DNA of 64,000 bases from Perognathus longimembris pacificus (lineage: Eukaryota > Chordata > Mammalia > Rodentia > Heteromyidae). Of this stretch, positions 1 to 9,960 are shown piece by piece. A model generated the notes under the pieces. It had not been told where the DNA came from, searched no databases, and was given only the letters and a program-made list of their open reading frames with translations. The stretch lies in the NCBI RefSeq assembly GCF_023159225.1, contig NC_063184.1, forward strand, positions 14,621,528 through 14,685,527, given 5' to 3'. Each line of letters begins with the position of its first letter. Positions within the stretch are counted from its first letter, which is position 1. Both the position numbers and the translations under genes were made by a program.

Positions 1-420
1 ATGTACTTTGATTATATTCATCTTCCGTGCTCTTTATTTCCTCCTCTCCTTCTGTTCCCTTCACTTCTTACCTTCCTACTAGTCTTTTTTTTTTTTTTTT
101 TTTTTACTTTCATGATCTGTTTTGTTTTGTTTTATCCTGGCTTCTAAGAGTGACATATAAGAGAACATATGATTTCCTTTGTGAGATGCCATATTTCACT
201 AAACAGAATGATCTCCAGTTCTGTCCAGTTTTCAGTAAATGACATAATTTCATTCTTCTTGATGGCTGAGTAAAACTCTTAATATACGCCATTTTCTTTA
301 TTAAGGCAATGATATATATCTAGGTTGACTCTATATTGTAGCTATTGTGAGCAAAGCAATGCTAAACATGTACATGTATATATACATATATGTGTGTATG
401 TATATTTATATTAGCCTATG

Positions 421-427
421 TCTATCA

Positions 428-483
<56 letters not shown>

Positions 484-496
484 GTCTGTCTATCTA
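421..496. repeat. TCTA tetranucleotide microsatellite
   Basis: About 17 near-perfect tetranucleotide units with a TCTG variant at the right end. It lies inside the old LINE-1, and the frame across it encodes only a repeating S-I-Y-L pattern, so it is not a gene. Confidence 0.95.
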
Positions 497-613
497 AAGT
501 GATATGGCTGGATCCTGTACAATTTTTATTTCTAACTATTTGTGGGACCTCTATTATTAATTCCACAGTGGCTAAACAAATTTGTAGTCCCACCAGCAGT
601 GAATGAGAGTTCC

Positions 614-842
614 TTCTACTTTTTTGTTGGTCATGGGCCTTGAACTAAGGGCCTGGGTGCTTTCCTGAGCTTTCTCCACTCAAGGTAGCACTCTACCTCT
701 TGGAGCCACAGTCCCACTTCCGGAGGTTAATTGGAAGTGAGAGTCTCATGGACTTTCCTGCCTGGGCTGGCTTTGAACTGTGATCCTTAGATCTCAGCCT
801 CCTGAGTAGCTATGATTGCAGGCATGAGCCACCAGCACCTGG
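614..842 (-). mobile_element. B1-Geo type dimeric SINE
   Basis: In the minus direction the order is a 7SL/B1-like head (the complement of the GGCTCA...CTGTAATC...GGAGGCTGAGATCT pattern) followed by the Geo right monomer and an A-rich end. It is flanked by 10-bp direct repeats TGAGAGTTCC at 604-613 and 843-852, so it inserted by retroposition into the old LINE-1. Many substitutions relative to other copies suggest moderate age. Confidence 0.85.
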
Positions 843-2020
843 TGAGAGTTCCCTTTTCTTGTATTCTTCTTAGCATGGTTTTTTTTTTTCCATTTATGAT
901 AGCTATTCTGTCTGAGGTGAAATGAAATCTCAATGTAGTTTTGATTTTATGTCACTGATTGCTAAAGATGTTTAATATTTTTTTTCATGTGCTTATTGAC
1001 CATCTGTGCTTCTTCAATTGAAAAGTACTCAATTTATTTACTTCATTTATTGATTGGCTCATTTACCTTTTGCATTATTTATATATTATAGATATCAAAC
1101 ACATATTGGGTGAATTTCTGTAAAATTATTTTCTCTTTCTGTTGATTATTTCTTTTGCTGCTCAAGAAACTTTTTAATCTGTTGCAATTCTAGTTAACAA
1201 ATCTTGCTCTGATTTCTGAGCTATCGAAATCCTATTTGCAATATCATTGTCTCCATGTCTCATATTAACGTCTTTGATCCATTTTGAGTTGAATTTTGTA
1301 CAGGGTGAGAAATAGGAATGTTGCATAATTCTTCAGCATGTATATATCCAGTCTTTTTCTCCATTGCATATTTTAGTGATTTTTGCCAAGAATCAGATAG
1401 CTGTAACTGCAAGGGCTTATTTTAGGACCCTCTGTCTATTCTCTTGGTTTGTGTGCCTGTTTGTGCCAGCACCATACTGCCTTGGTTACAGTGGCTCCCA
1501 TAATATAGTTTGAAGTCAGGTGTTGTGATACTGCCAGCACTGCTGTTTTTGTCTAGGATCAGTTTGAGTATTTTCTCTTCATTTCTGTGAATAATTGGCA
1601 TTTTTATGGGAATAGCATTGAAATATACATTACTTTCTGAAATCAGGTCATTTTAACCATATTTATTGCCAATTTGTGCACATGGGCATTCTTCCATCTT
1701 CTAATGTCCTGTATAGTTTCTTTCTTCAGTCCTTCATAATTTTTATATGAAGATCTTTTTTAAACATCTTTGATTATTTATGCCTAGGGTTAAATTTTTC
1801 CCCCCTTATGAATGGTATTACTTTCCTGATTTCCTTTCCATGGAATTTGTATATAGAAAATCTATTGGGTTTGTGTGGATTTTGTATCCTACTTTGCTGC
1901 AAATGCTTACTTAAGGGGGTTTTATTTTGATGGAGTCATTAAAGTCTTTTAAGGTTAGGATCATGTTTGAAAACAGGGATAGTTTGTATCCCTTTTATTT
2001 CTTTCGCTCTCTTCACTGTC

Positions 2021-3800
2021 AAAGATATAGACAAAGTGAAAGGAATAAAAAAGTTATGAACAAATGGAAACTCAATGCAATCAAGAGTAGCTATACTTAT
2101 ATTTGAGCAAACAGACTTCCAATCAAAATTAGTTCAAAGAGACAAACAACATTGCTTCTTACTGATTGTGGAAACAATTTATTAAAAGGATGTAACAATT
2201 GGAAACATATTAAATGTCAGGGCTCCAAATTCCACAAGACAAACATTACTGAACATTTAGATGCAGACAAGCCCCACCACAATAATAGTATATGGTTTCA
2301 TTACCTCCTTCACACCAATGGGTAGGCTAGCCAGAGAAACTATTAACCAATAAATGCCAGAACTAAGTGACATTATAAATCAAAGTCATCTGCTGAATCT
2401 TCTACCCAACAGCCACAAAACACATATTGTTCTCAACTGCCCATGGCACTTTCTCATAATCATGATTTAGAACATGGCACAGGCCTCAGAAAATACAAGA
2501 AAATTGAAATAACTCTGTAGTTGAATAAACTACATGAGAAAATATACAAATCCATTGAGACTAGACAATAAGTTTTGGAATGACTATCAAATCACTGAAA
2601 AATAAGGGCTGAAATTAAAGAATTCCTGTAAATAAATGAATATGAAAACACAAGCCATCTCAAATGTGTAGTATGCAATAAAAGCAGTTTTAAGAGGAAA
2701 TTTTATAGCTATAAAAATGCCTACATTGAAAAAAGACCAGAGAGTTCTCAAATAAATGACCTGTTGGTGTTTCAAAAAATAAGAACAAACTAAATCTTAA
2801 ATTATGAATGAATTATGAAGAATGGAGCTGAAATTAACTACGTGGAAACTGAAATAACATAAAAACCAATGAAACAAAGAGTTAGTTGTTGAAAAGGACA
2901 AGCAAGATTGACAAATCCTTAGTCAAACTGAAAGTTGGCACATACTGACAAAATCAGAAATAAAAAATATAGAATAAGAGATACCACTGAAATCCAGAAG
3001 CCCATTAGGTGTATTTTGAATTCTTATCAATAAATTGGAAAATTTAGGAAAAATAGATACATTTCTAGATACAAATGGCCTACCAAGATTAAATCAAGAA
3101 GTTACAATTTGACACACCTTGAACAAGCAAAACATTTAAACATCCTCTGAATTCTATCAGAACTTTAAGAAAGAACTAACAGCCACTGCTCCTGAGATGA
3201 TTGCACAAATTATAAAGAGAAGGAACAGTTCCCAACTCATTTCATGAAGTCAATATTACCTTGACAACATAAAATAGATAAGGGAAAAACAAAAAAAAAA
3301 AAGCTCCTTGATGGACACTGATTTAATCTTTAAAAAAAGACCTTTAAGTACTTTATTACAAACCCAATTCAATAATTTATTTAAAAATTCATCATGGTCA
3401 AGTTGGATTCATTCCAGAATCACAAGAATGGCACAATATGTGAAAACAGATCAGTATAGTACAGTAGACAAACAGAAACCAGGACAAGAACCACGTAATC
3501 ATCTTAACATAGATACAGAAAAATCCTTTGTAAAACTCAAACATCCCTTCATAATACAAGCCCTTGAAAAACTGGATATAGAAGAGTCACAGCTCCTGAT
3601 AATGAGGGCTAGGTGTTACAGACCAGAGCTAACATTATACCAAATGGGAAAAATGGAAAGCATTTCCTGTGAATTAAAGTGCCCTCTATCACCACTATTA
3701 CTCTATATATTACTGCAATGACCTAATAATTATGTATTTTTCATTTGTCAATATTGCCCTAGTTTTTAGATGTCATTTATCAATGATGATATGGAGAAAA
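2021..3800 (+). mobile_element. Ancient LINE-1, inverted 5' portion (endonuclease to RT region of ORF2)
   Basis: This segment reads in the plus direction as decayed LINE-1 ORF2. Near 2,080-2,130 it matches the endonuclease-domain block, near 2,600-2,750 the linker, and at 3,380-3,720 the reverse-transcriptase block. The 137-codon frame at 3,308-3,721 holds remnants of the VGFIPG, DAEKAFD and CPLSPLL motifs. It ends just upstream in ORF2 of where the minus-strand half (85-2,020) begins. That is the arrangement expected when the 5' part of one LINE-1 RNA is inserted inverted by twin priming. The right boundary is uncertain, because recognisable similarity fades after about 3,720. Confidence 0.72.
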
Positions 3801-4063
3801 GACATTCTCATCGGAATTAGGCTTGTCTCAACTCACTAGCAGGGTGGATTTCTAGCTTTGGTTTCATGTATGTAACAGAGGTGACAGTGCCTTGTAGAGC
3901 TGTTGAGAGATAATGGTGGGAATGCTGGAAGTCATCTTCTGGAGTGTGGGATTCTTTAGCCACATCTAAGCGATAGAGTGGCACAACATGATTTGGAGAC
4001 TGTGTGACTGGGGAACAAATTACCTGGTAAGAAAATATCTGTGGCTAGAAAGAAATAGAGAAT

Positions 4064-4359
4064 TCCAATGCATGACCCATTGTGCCACGGAGCCACCTAA
4101 AGATGTTTATCTGAATTAGGGAAAGGGAAGGGGAACATCAAAATGGTGAGACAAAGGACAAAGGTGAACCATTTGCAACAGTGATAGTCACAAGACAATA
4201 GAGTGGAAATTAACTATACAACTTGGAGGGGTTGGGGGGGAGGGAAGGTGGGAGTAAAATGAGGGAGGAGGTAACAAGTTTGCCAAGAAATGTACTCACT
4301 ACCTTACGTATGTAATTGTAACCCCTCTGTGTACCACCTTGAAATAAATTTTTTTAAAA
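4064..4359 (+). mobile_element. 5'-truncated LINE-1, 3'UTR only
   Basis: This contains the LINE-1 3'UTR with its G-rich purine tract (4,227-4,252) and the terminal block ending in GAAATAAA plus an A-rich tail. The 15-bp sequence AAAGAAATAGAGAAT occurs exactly at 4,049-4,063 and 4,360-4,374, giving a clean TSD. The same 3'UTR type recurs at 24,334 and 26,215, and is a diverged relative of the type at 20.9 and 33.7 kb. No coding sequence is included. Confidence 0.88.
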
Positions 4360-4594
4360 AAAGAAATAGAGAATGAAATGTCGCTACTTTGTTAATTACT
4401 ATGAGCTGATGTTCGATGGGCAGGGGCCACATATTATGGGTGGGGACTTAGGAATTTGCCGGTTTTCAACCAGGATGTTCTTCAAGTTAATACTAGGGTT
4501 AGTAGGTATATAATTATTTTATTCTAATAATTACTTCTTCTGAATGCATATTTTACATGATCCTATAACATGAAGGTAAAATTAAGCATTATAG

Positions 4595-4828
4595 TTGGAT
4601 GCCAGTGGCTTACACCTGTAATCCTAGCTACTTAGAAGGCTGAGATCTGAGGATCACGGTTCAAAGTCAGCCTGTGCAGATAAAGTCCCCATTAGAATCT
4701 TACCTACAATTAACCACTGGAAGTAACACTGCAGCTCAAAGTGGTAGAGTGTTAGCCTTGAGCACAAAGAGGCTCAAGCACAGTGCCCAGGCCCCAAGTT
4801 CAAGCTCTACAACTGACCAAAAAACCAT
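4595..4828 (+). mobile_element. B1-Geo type dimeric SINE
   Basis: A B1/7SL-like head with the CTGTAATCCTAGCTACT and GGCTGAGATCTGAGGATCACGG signatures is joined to a diverged Geo monomer with AGCTCAAAGTGGTAGAGTG and a GTTCAAGCTC box-B-like motif, then a short A-rich end. No convincing TSD was seen. The 78-codon frame over it is a repeat artefact. Confidence 0.85.
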
Positions 4829-4959
4829 AAGCACTCTAAAAACCATTCAATGTGGAGAAATACAAGTCCTAGTGTTTTACTCATGGACAGAGAGAACATG
4901 CATGTATTGAGCTCAGAGATCTTTTTCTTTTATCAGGTCTGTTTCTTTGTGTGTGTGTC

Positions 4960-5290
4960 TTTCTCTTTAGTGATACTGAGGTGTAAAGCATGATGTTTGC
5001 ATCTGCTAGTCAGGTACTCCCTCATTTAAACTATGCCCTCATGTCTTTTTGCTTTTGCTTACTATTTCAAATGGGGCTCATAGTTTTTCTAGGGCTAGAC
5101 TAGACTCTAATCTTTCCACTTATGCCTCCTGTTTAATTGAAGGGTACTACCATGATGAGCTCATTTTTTGAAATAAGGTGTTACTGATATTCTGTCCAGA
5201 CTGACCTTGATCCATGCCACCTGATCTCTGGCACTCAAGTTGCTGGTGACAAGCTTGTGCCAACATACTTGCCAATTGTTCTTACTGCTA
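4960..5290 (-). mobile_element. Old ID-plus-B1-like composite SINE (degraded)
   Basis: The left part resembles the complement of an ID/tRNA-Ala-like monomer (around 4,985-5,040). The right part resembles a reverse B1 monomer with a T-rich junction near 5,165. The match is weak, and several decayed copies may be overlaid. Comparable structures occur at 7,650 and 63,430. Confidence 0.4.
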
Positions 5291-6798
5291 GTTACTTACT
5301 TGTGGAGGTGATCTGATTTTGAGTTCATCCATGGTACTTTCCTCAGCAGGCTTCTAGATGATAATGATAATTGTTACTTTCTTTCTATTCTCTTTTCCAG
5401 TAATTCATTTTTTAATTGTTAAATCAGTGCTGTTACTGGTACTTGACAGATATTTTCCAGAGTAGCCTGTATTGTTTCTTAATGGTCTTTGAGGCTAGGC
5501 TTGAAAATAAGACTCTGTTCATATTTTTCAGTAGACTCATTCCTGTCTACCCAACCCCCAACAGCTGGTTTTGTTTCTTTTCAACTTTTGAAAAAAGCAT
5601 GTCCCTTTTCACTTGTTATATGCTAATGTTTTTCAGAAATGTTTATTAAATGGATCAATTTTTCCACTCCTTTCAACACTAGAAAACAAAACAAGTTGAA
5701 TCATGTCAAAGGCAAGTAGTCCTCAGGGACAATACAAGTCTAATGCTCTTTCTGGATATGATTTAAATTTTGAGGGACATATCATCTTGTGAACTCTCTA
5801 GAGGCTGCGTAGATCCCTCTAAGGAAGCAGTATGTTATATAGAAATCCAGATACATTTTTGTAACCTTGAATTCCTCAACTTTGAAGAATATATTATAAA
5901 AGTGACTCAATGATTCATAGGTTGGACTTTTTGTATGAGGTCATCAGGTTATGAATCAAATGATCAGCCACATAATGCAAAGTTATTCTAAGATTTATTA
6001 ATTTTAAAATACATAATAAACCTAGGTCCATATATAACAGGACCTCTTTTACAACATATATTATCTAAATAGCTGTGTAAATGTATTTGGGTGTGTGATA
6101 AATTGTACTCCCAGCATTTCAAAGCACCTCATTGGCAAGATAGAGCTACTAAATACACATTCTTTCAGGGAGAAATACTGACCCAGGAATTGCCTCAGAA
6201 AACATTCCTGTGCCTTTTAGAAAGGGGTCATTATAAACTATAATGAAGGCTCTGAGGATTCCATGGAATTATTACTGTTGTCTTCTTGTGTTTCCTACAC
6301 AAATTTTCCTTCATAATACTTGGTTATATGCAAGCTTAGTACAGTACAGTGTTTGACAATTCTAGTCTCTTTACTCATATGTTTGTTCCTTTTAATTGAG
6401 TAAAGTATTAGAAATGTAGAAAACATACAAGGTGAATAGAGAGAATTATTGTCAGCAGCCTTTCCTGACAGTTACTGCCCACATTTCTTGTGCTGTAAGA
6501 GTAAGACAGTCCATAAAATAGTTTGCTGCGTGAGGTAAGGGGCTGATTTTGAAGTTTAGATTGCTATTGAAAGTTCATGTTTATGGCAAGCCCCATAAAG
6601 CTCACTTTTTCATGTGTATTGAGGTTTTGGACTTCCTGAGGCAGTGGATGTTACCATTTCCAGTTGTGAAGTAACTACCTGATGCCTCATGATGGTGCAA
6701 GGAAAACTTTTTAGCATGTTATCCCTGATGAGTTCATATAGAATTTTTATACCTCTGACATAACGACTGGATTTCAAGACAACCATTCCAAGCAGATA
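5291..6798. other. No recognised feature
   Basis: AT-rich single-copy-looking sequence. The longest frame is 77 codons (5,416-5,649), with no domain or coding signature. I see no repeat family with confidence. Confidence 0.6.
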
Positions 6799-6810
6799 AA
6801 AATACAAACC

Positions 6811-7020
6811 AGGGGCTGGGGATATAGCCTAGTGGCAAGAGTGCTTGCCTCCTACATATGAAGCTCTCAGTTGGATTCCCCAGCACCACATATACAGAAA
6901 ATGGCCAGAAGTGGTGCTGTGACTCAACTGGCAGAGTGCTAGCCTTGAGCAAAAAGAAGCCAGGGACAGTGCTTAGGCCCTGAGTCCAAGGCCCAGGACT
7001 GGCAAAAAAAAAAAAAAAAA
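6811..7020 (+). mobile_element. IDL-Geo SINE
   Basis: An ID/tRNA-Ala-like head (GGGGCTGGGGATATAGCC..., GATTCCCCAGCACC) is linked through CACATATACAGAAAATGG to the Geo monomer (CTCAACTGGCAGAGTGCTAGCC..., GAGTCCAAGGCCC) and an A tail. ACAAACCAG flanks both sides (left end near 6,811, right near 7,028). A B1-Geo SINE follows within 10 bp. The 96-codon minus-strand frame here is antisense SINE. Confidence 0.92.
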
Positions 7021-7028
7021 GCACAAAC

Positions 7029-7251
7029 CAGAGCTAGGTGTCACTGGCTCACACCTCTAGTCCTAGCTACTGGAGTCTGAGATCTAGGGATCACGGTTCA
7101 AAGCCAGCCCAGACAGAAAAGTCCATGAGATTCTTATCTCCAAATCAGCCACCAAAAAGCCTGAAGTGAGGCTGTGGCTCATGTGGTCTAGCACCAGCCT
7201 TGAGCACAAAAGCTCAAGGACAGTGCTCAGGAGTTCAAGCCCAAGGACCAG
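7029..7251 (+). mobile_element. B1-Geo type dimeric SINE with CA-repeat tail
   Basis: A B1-like head (TCACTGGCTCACACCT, GGGATCACGGTTCAAAGCC, CTTATCTCC) is joined to a Geo monomer ending at GTTCAAGCCCAAGGACCAGC. Where an A tail is expected, the sequence runs directly into the CA/CG repeat, suggesting that the microsatellite grew from the SINE tail. Confidence 0.88.
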
Positions 7252-7306
7252 CACACACACACACACAGACACACGCACGCGCGCACACACACACACACAC
7301 ACGCGC
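7252..7306. repeat. (CA)n with embedded CACGCACGCGCG
   Basis: An alternating purine-pyrimidine run of about 55 bp with a CG-alternating core and one AGAC interruption. It abuts a SINE 3' end. Confidence 0.95.
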
Positions 7307-7641
7307 ATTGTCTATTGAAGTACAGAGCACTTCTGCTACAGCCTACCAGTCAGAAAATCCAGAAGTCCAACTTGTATTCTAAAGGGGAATGCCTAGAGGG
7401 GAGGAGGATACCTCAATATTCTCTCTCTTTGTCTTTCTCTCATCCATCTGTCTGTCTATCTCTGCAGTACATTTGCTACCTTTAGGATAGAATGCTAGAC
7501 GGGGAATAGGAAATATGCAGTCTTCTCTATATCTTCTGTGTAAGGTATAACTGATGGCTTGAAGTTGATAACCAATGTATATGCTTCTTTCTTTTTTCTA
7601 GTTGAAAAATACTGAGAAATATATCTCTTTTCATTTTCTTC
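7307..7641. other. No recognised feature
   Basis: A CT-rich patch near 7,420-7,465 and a C run just before the next SINE. Nothing else recognised. Confidence 0.55.
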
Positions 7642-7649
7642 CCCCCCCC

Positions 7650-7975
7650 CCCTCCACTTTTTTAATGGTATATGGGATTTAGACTCAGGGCCTCATTCTT
7701 GCTCAGCAAGTACTCTATCTCTTGAGCTGCAGTCCTAGTTTTGCTTTAGTTATTTTTCAAATAGGGTCTTGAATTTTCACCCGGGGCTAGCCTTGGACTG
7801 TGATTCAGCCTATATCTTCTACCATAACTAGGATTAGAGATACACACTATCATGTCTGGCTTGTTGGTTGTGCTGGAGTCTTGTTAACTTTGCCTGGTCT
7901 GACCTTGAAGTGTAATGTTCACAGTCTCTACTTCTTTGGGATTACAGGTGTGTACCACCACACCTGGCTCTTATT
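7650..7975 (-). mobile_element. Old ID-B1 composite SINE (B4-like arrangement)
   Basis: The minus strand reads as B1-like sequence (from the right: the complement of CCAGGTGTGGTGGTACACACC and CTGTAATCC) followed by an ID-like monomer (7,680-7,740) and an A-rich end. It is heavily mutated. The order head-B1, tail-ID differs from B1-Geo. An overlapping 87-codon frame is not a gene. Confidence 0.6.
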
Positions 7976-9554
7976 TTTTCATTTCCTAGCTGAAAGAAAT
8001 CGCTATCTGGCTTGTCTCAGTGCTATAACTCCAGAGTATTTGGATATCTTTATAGGATTTTAGTGAAAATAAGAAAGTCTCAGTTTTCCCTCTAAGTATA
8101 ATTGAATCCTACAGTTGAATGCGATGTAAGATTTGAATCCTTTTTTTTTTTTTTATGAATTCCTTTATCGGAGATGTTAAGTATTCTCAAAAGGGCTTGG
8201 TCAAGTCTTCTATCATGCCCATTATTGGGTGTAAGTGTAATGACACAGTTTGTAAAGATAGGAAGAAGCCACAGGCACATGAGAAAGATTAGGGAAACAA
8301 TTGTTTGTAATCCACACACCAGGACAACATCAGCTCTTGGGCTATGTTCCATATTCTAGTAGCACCAGCTACTAGATAGTCTGCTACGTTTGCATTCAAT
8401 CATAGAACTGGCTCCCCATTTTATTTTAGTTTTTTTTTTCATTTCTTGAGCTCTAGGTACTTATTTCCAATTACTTGGTAACATATTCCTATACTCTACT
8501 GGCTCTATTGTCATTCAAATCATCAATCTGTTCCTAAAGACTCTGCCATTTGCCTTTTTTTTCAAGGCTGTTTTTTTTTTTTTTTTCAACATTCCACCTC
8601 TAAATGCCACTAACATCCATCCAGGCATCAGTGTTAGAAACATGATGTCTGTCTTGACTTTTCTTTTTCAGTATTGTATTCAATTTTTCTTTTTAACTTG
8701 GCCTCTTTAGGATAGGCCAGCTTTTTAATATTTGGAGTCTTCTTCACTATTTCCACCTAATTTAATCCAGCCATTCATCTTCCCTTGCCCACAAAATAGC
8801 AATAAGATGTTCTTCCTGTAGCCAGCCTCAGCTTCTGGAAGAGACCTCATAGACTGCTATCAGTTTTATGCTTAGGAAAGTTACCGTTCTTGTTACCAAG
8901 CTGGTTATTCCAGGAACCTGGGGCCTGGCATTGCATTTCTTTCTTAACATATGTTATTAGTTTGCAGAATCCCTTTCTCTACTGTGTCTTCTAGGCAGAC
9001 TCAATCCATTTGTAAAAATTATCTCAAATTTTTTTACAAGGCCCTTGGAGCAACTTAAGAGCTCTCCCCACCATTTCTAAATAAATTTTTTTCTAATTTC
9101 TATTCTAAGAGTAAACTATGGAATGTTCAAATCCCTTATCATTCTTCTTGTACCATTGTTTTGGAAAACTTGGGTTGGCGGTATGATTAAATGTATAAAT
9201 GTAAATGAAATAAAATGACACTAGTAATTAAAGCAAAAGAAACTTGAACAGTGCCTGGCACTCACTATGCTTTTCCTTAATTTGGTTGATGTATTCTCTA
9301 AGCAACTGTAAATTCAAGTCCAAAAATATCTCAGTCAAGAGATTCATTCTTAAACAACTGATACAATTCCATGTAATTGTCCTCCATAAATGCTAAGCTC
9401 GTGAATGCTGTTTTAATCTGGTTAACCATATAGTAGATATAAAAAAGTTATCCATCTGAAGACTTTTTCTTCCTTTTATCTTGCTTTTTTTTGGTTTGCT
9501 TTGATGTCAACATTAATCCAGTCACCTTGGTCATACCCATGACTGAGCTAAAAC
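7976..9554. other. No recognised feature
   Basis: AT-rich with several T runs. A short stretch near 9,240-9,265 resembles the L2/MIR 3' tail (GTGCCTGGCAC) but is too short to call. Confidence 0.55.
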
Positions 9555-9960
9555 TATTACAGTAATCTCCCTATTCCCACTCATCTGTGGTTTTAGTGGC
9601 TCATTGTCAATTCTGGCTCAAATATATTAAATGGAAAATTTCAGAAATAAATATTTCTTAAGTTTTAACTTGCATGTAATTCTGAGTAGTGTGATAAAAT
9701 CTCATATTGGTCTTTTCCATCCTGCCCAGGATGTGAATCACCCCTTTGTTGAGAGGATGCTGCATGGATACCGTGTCTCCCATTGCCCACGAAATTGAAG
9801 AGTAACTGGCCTGGGACCTCAGTGCTTATGTTCATGAGACTTTCTTTTACTTAGTAATAGCGCCAGTGCACAAGAGTACTGATGTTTTATTTCAGCTCAT
9901 TCCTCTAATTGTTCTATTTTATTGTTGCAAATCTCCCATTATTCCTACCTCAACTATGTA
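9555..9960 (+). mobile_element. Tigger-type (Tc1/mariner) DNA transposon remnant
   Basis: The segment follows the pattern of the non-autonomous Tigger/MER2 group. There is a 5' terminal block with TCTGTGGTTTTAGTGGCTCA, the block AAATATTAAATGGAAAATTTC (with AGAAATAA after it), then GAGTAGTGTGATAAAATCTC, GATGTGAATCACCCCTTTGT and a late AAGAGTACTGATG block. The right end and the TA target duplication were not defined. No transposase is encoded. Confidence 0.75.

Larger units (their letters stand above)
85..2020 (-). mobile_element. Ancient LINE-1, 3' half (ORF2 C-terminal side and 3' end), degraded
   Basis: The plus strand reads as the complement of a LINE-1 ORF2 3' region. Recognisable blocks are the terminal part near 230-330, the block near 900-960 and the RT-side block near 1,960-1,990, which corresponds to the FADD/ILYLENP area. 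A T run at 85-105 fits the poly(A) tail of a minus-strand element. No reading frame survives, so this is an old, dead copy. It is interrupted by a TCTA microsatellite (421-496) and a SINE (614-842). The adjoining plus-strand LINE-1 sequence at about 2,021-3,800 seems to be the inverted 5' part of the same insertion. The family call is by recognition of the ORF2 pattern; the subfamily is not determined. Confidence 0.8.

Noticed and set aside
421..606. 62-codon frame over the TCTA repeat
   Set aside because: Microsatellite translation running into LINE-1 antisense sequence.
6811..6890. tRNA gene
   Set aside because: SINE heads contain box-A and box-B-like motifs but lack a tRNA fold and are followed by Geo and an A tail.
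6734..7024. 96-codon frame and similar ones at 40,888, 44,167, 54,042 and 54,087
   Set aside because: All are sense or antisense translations of IDL-Geo SINEs sharing the same words.
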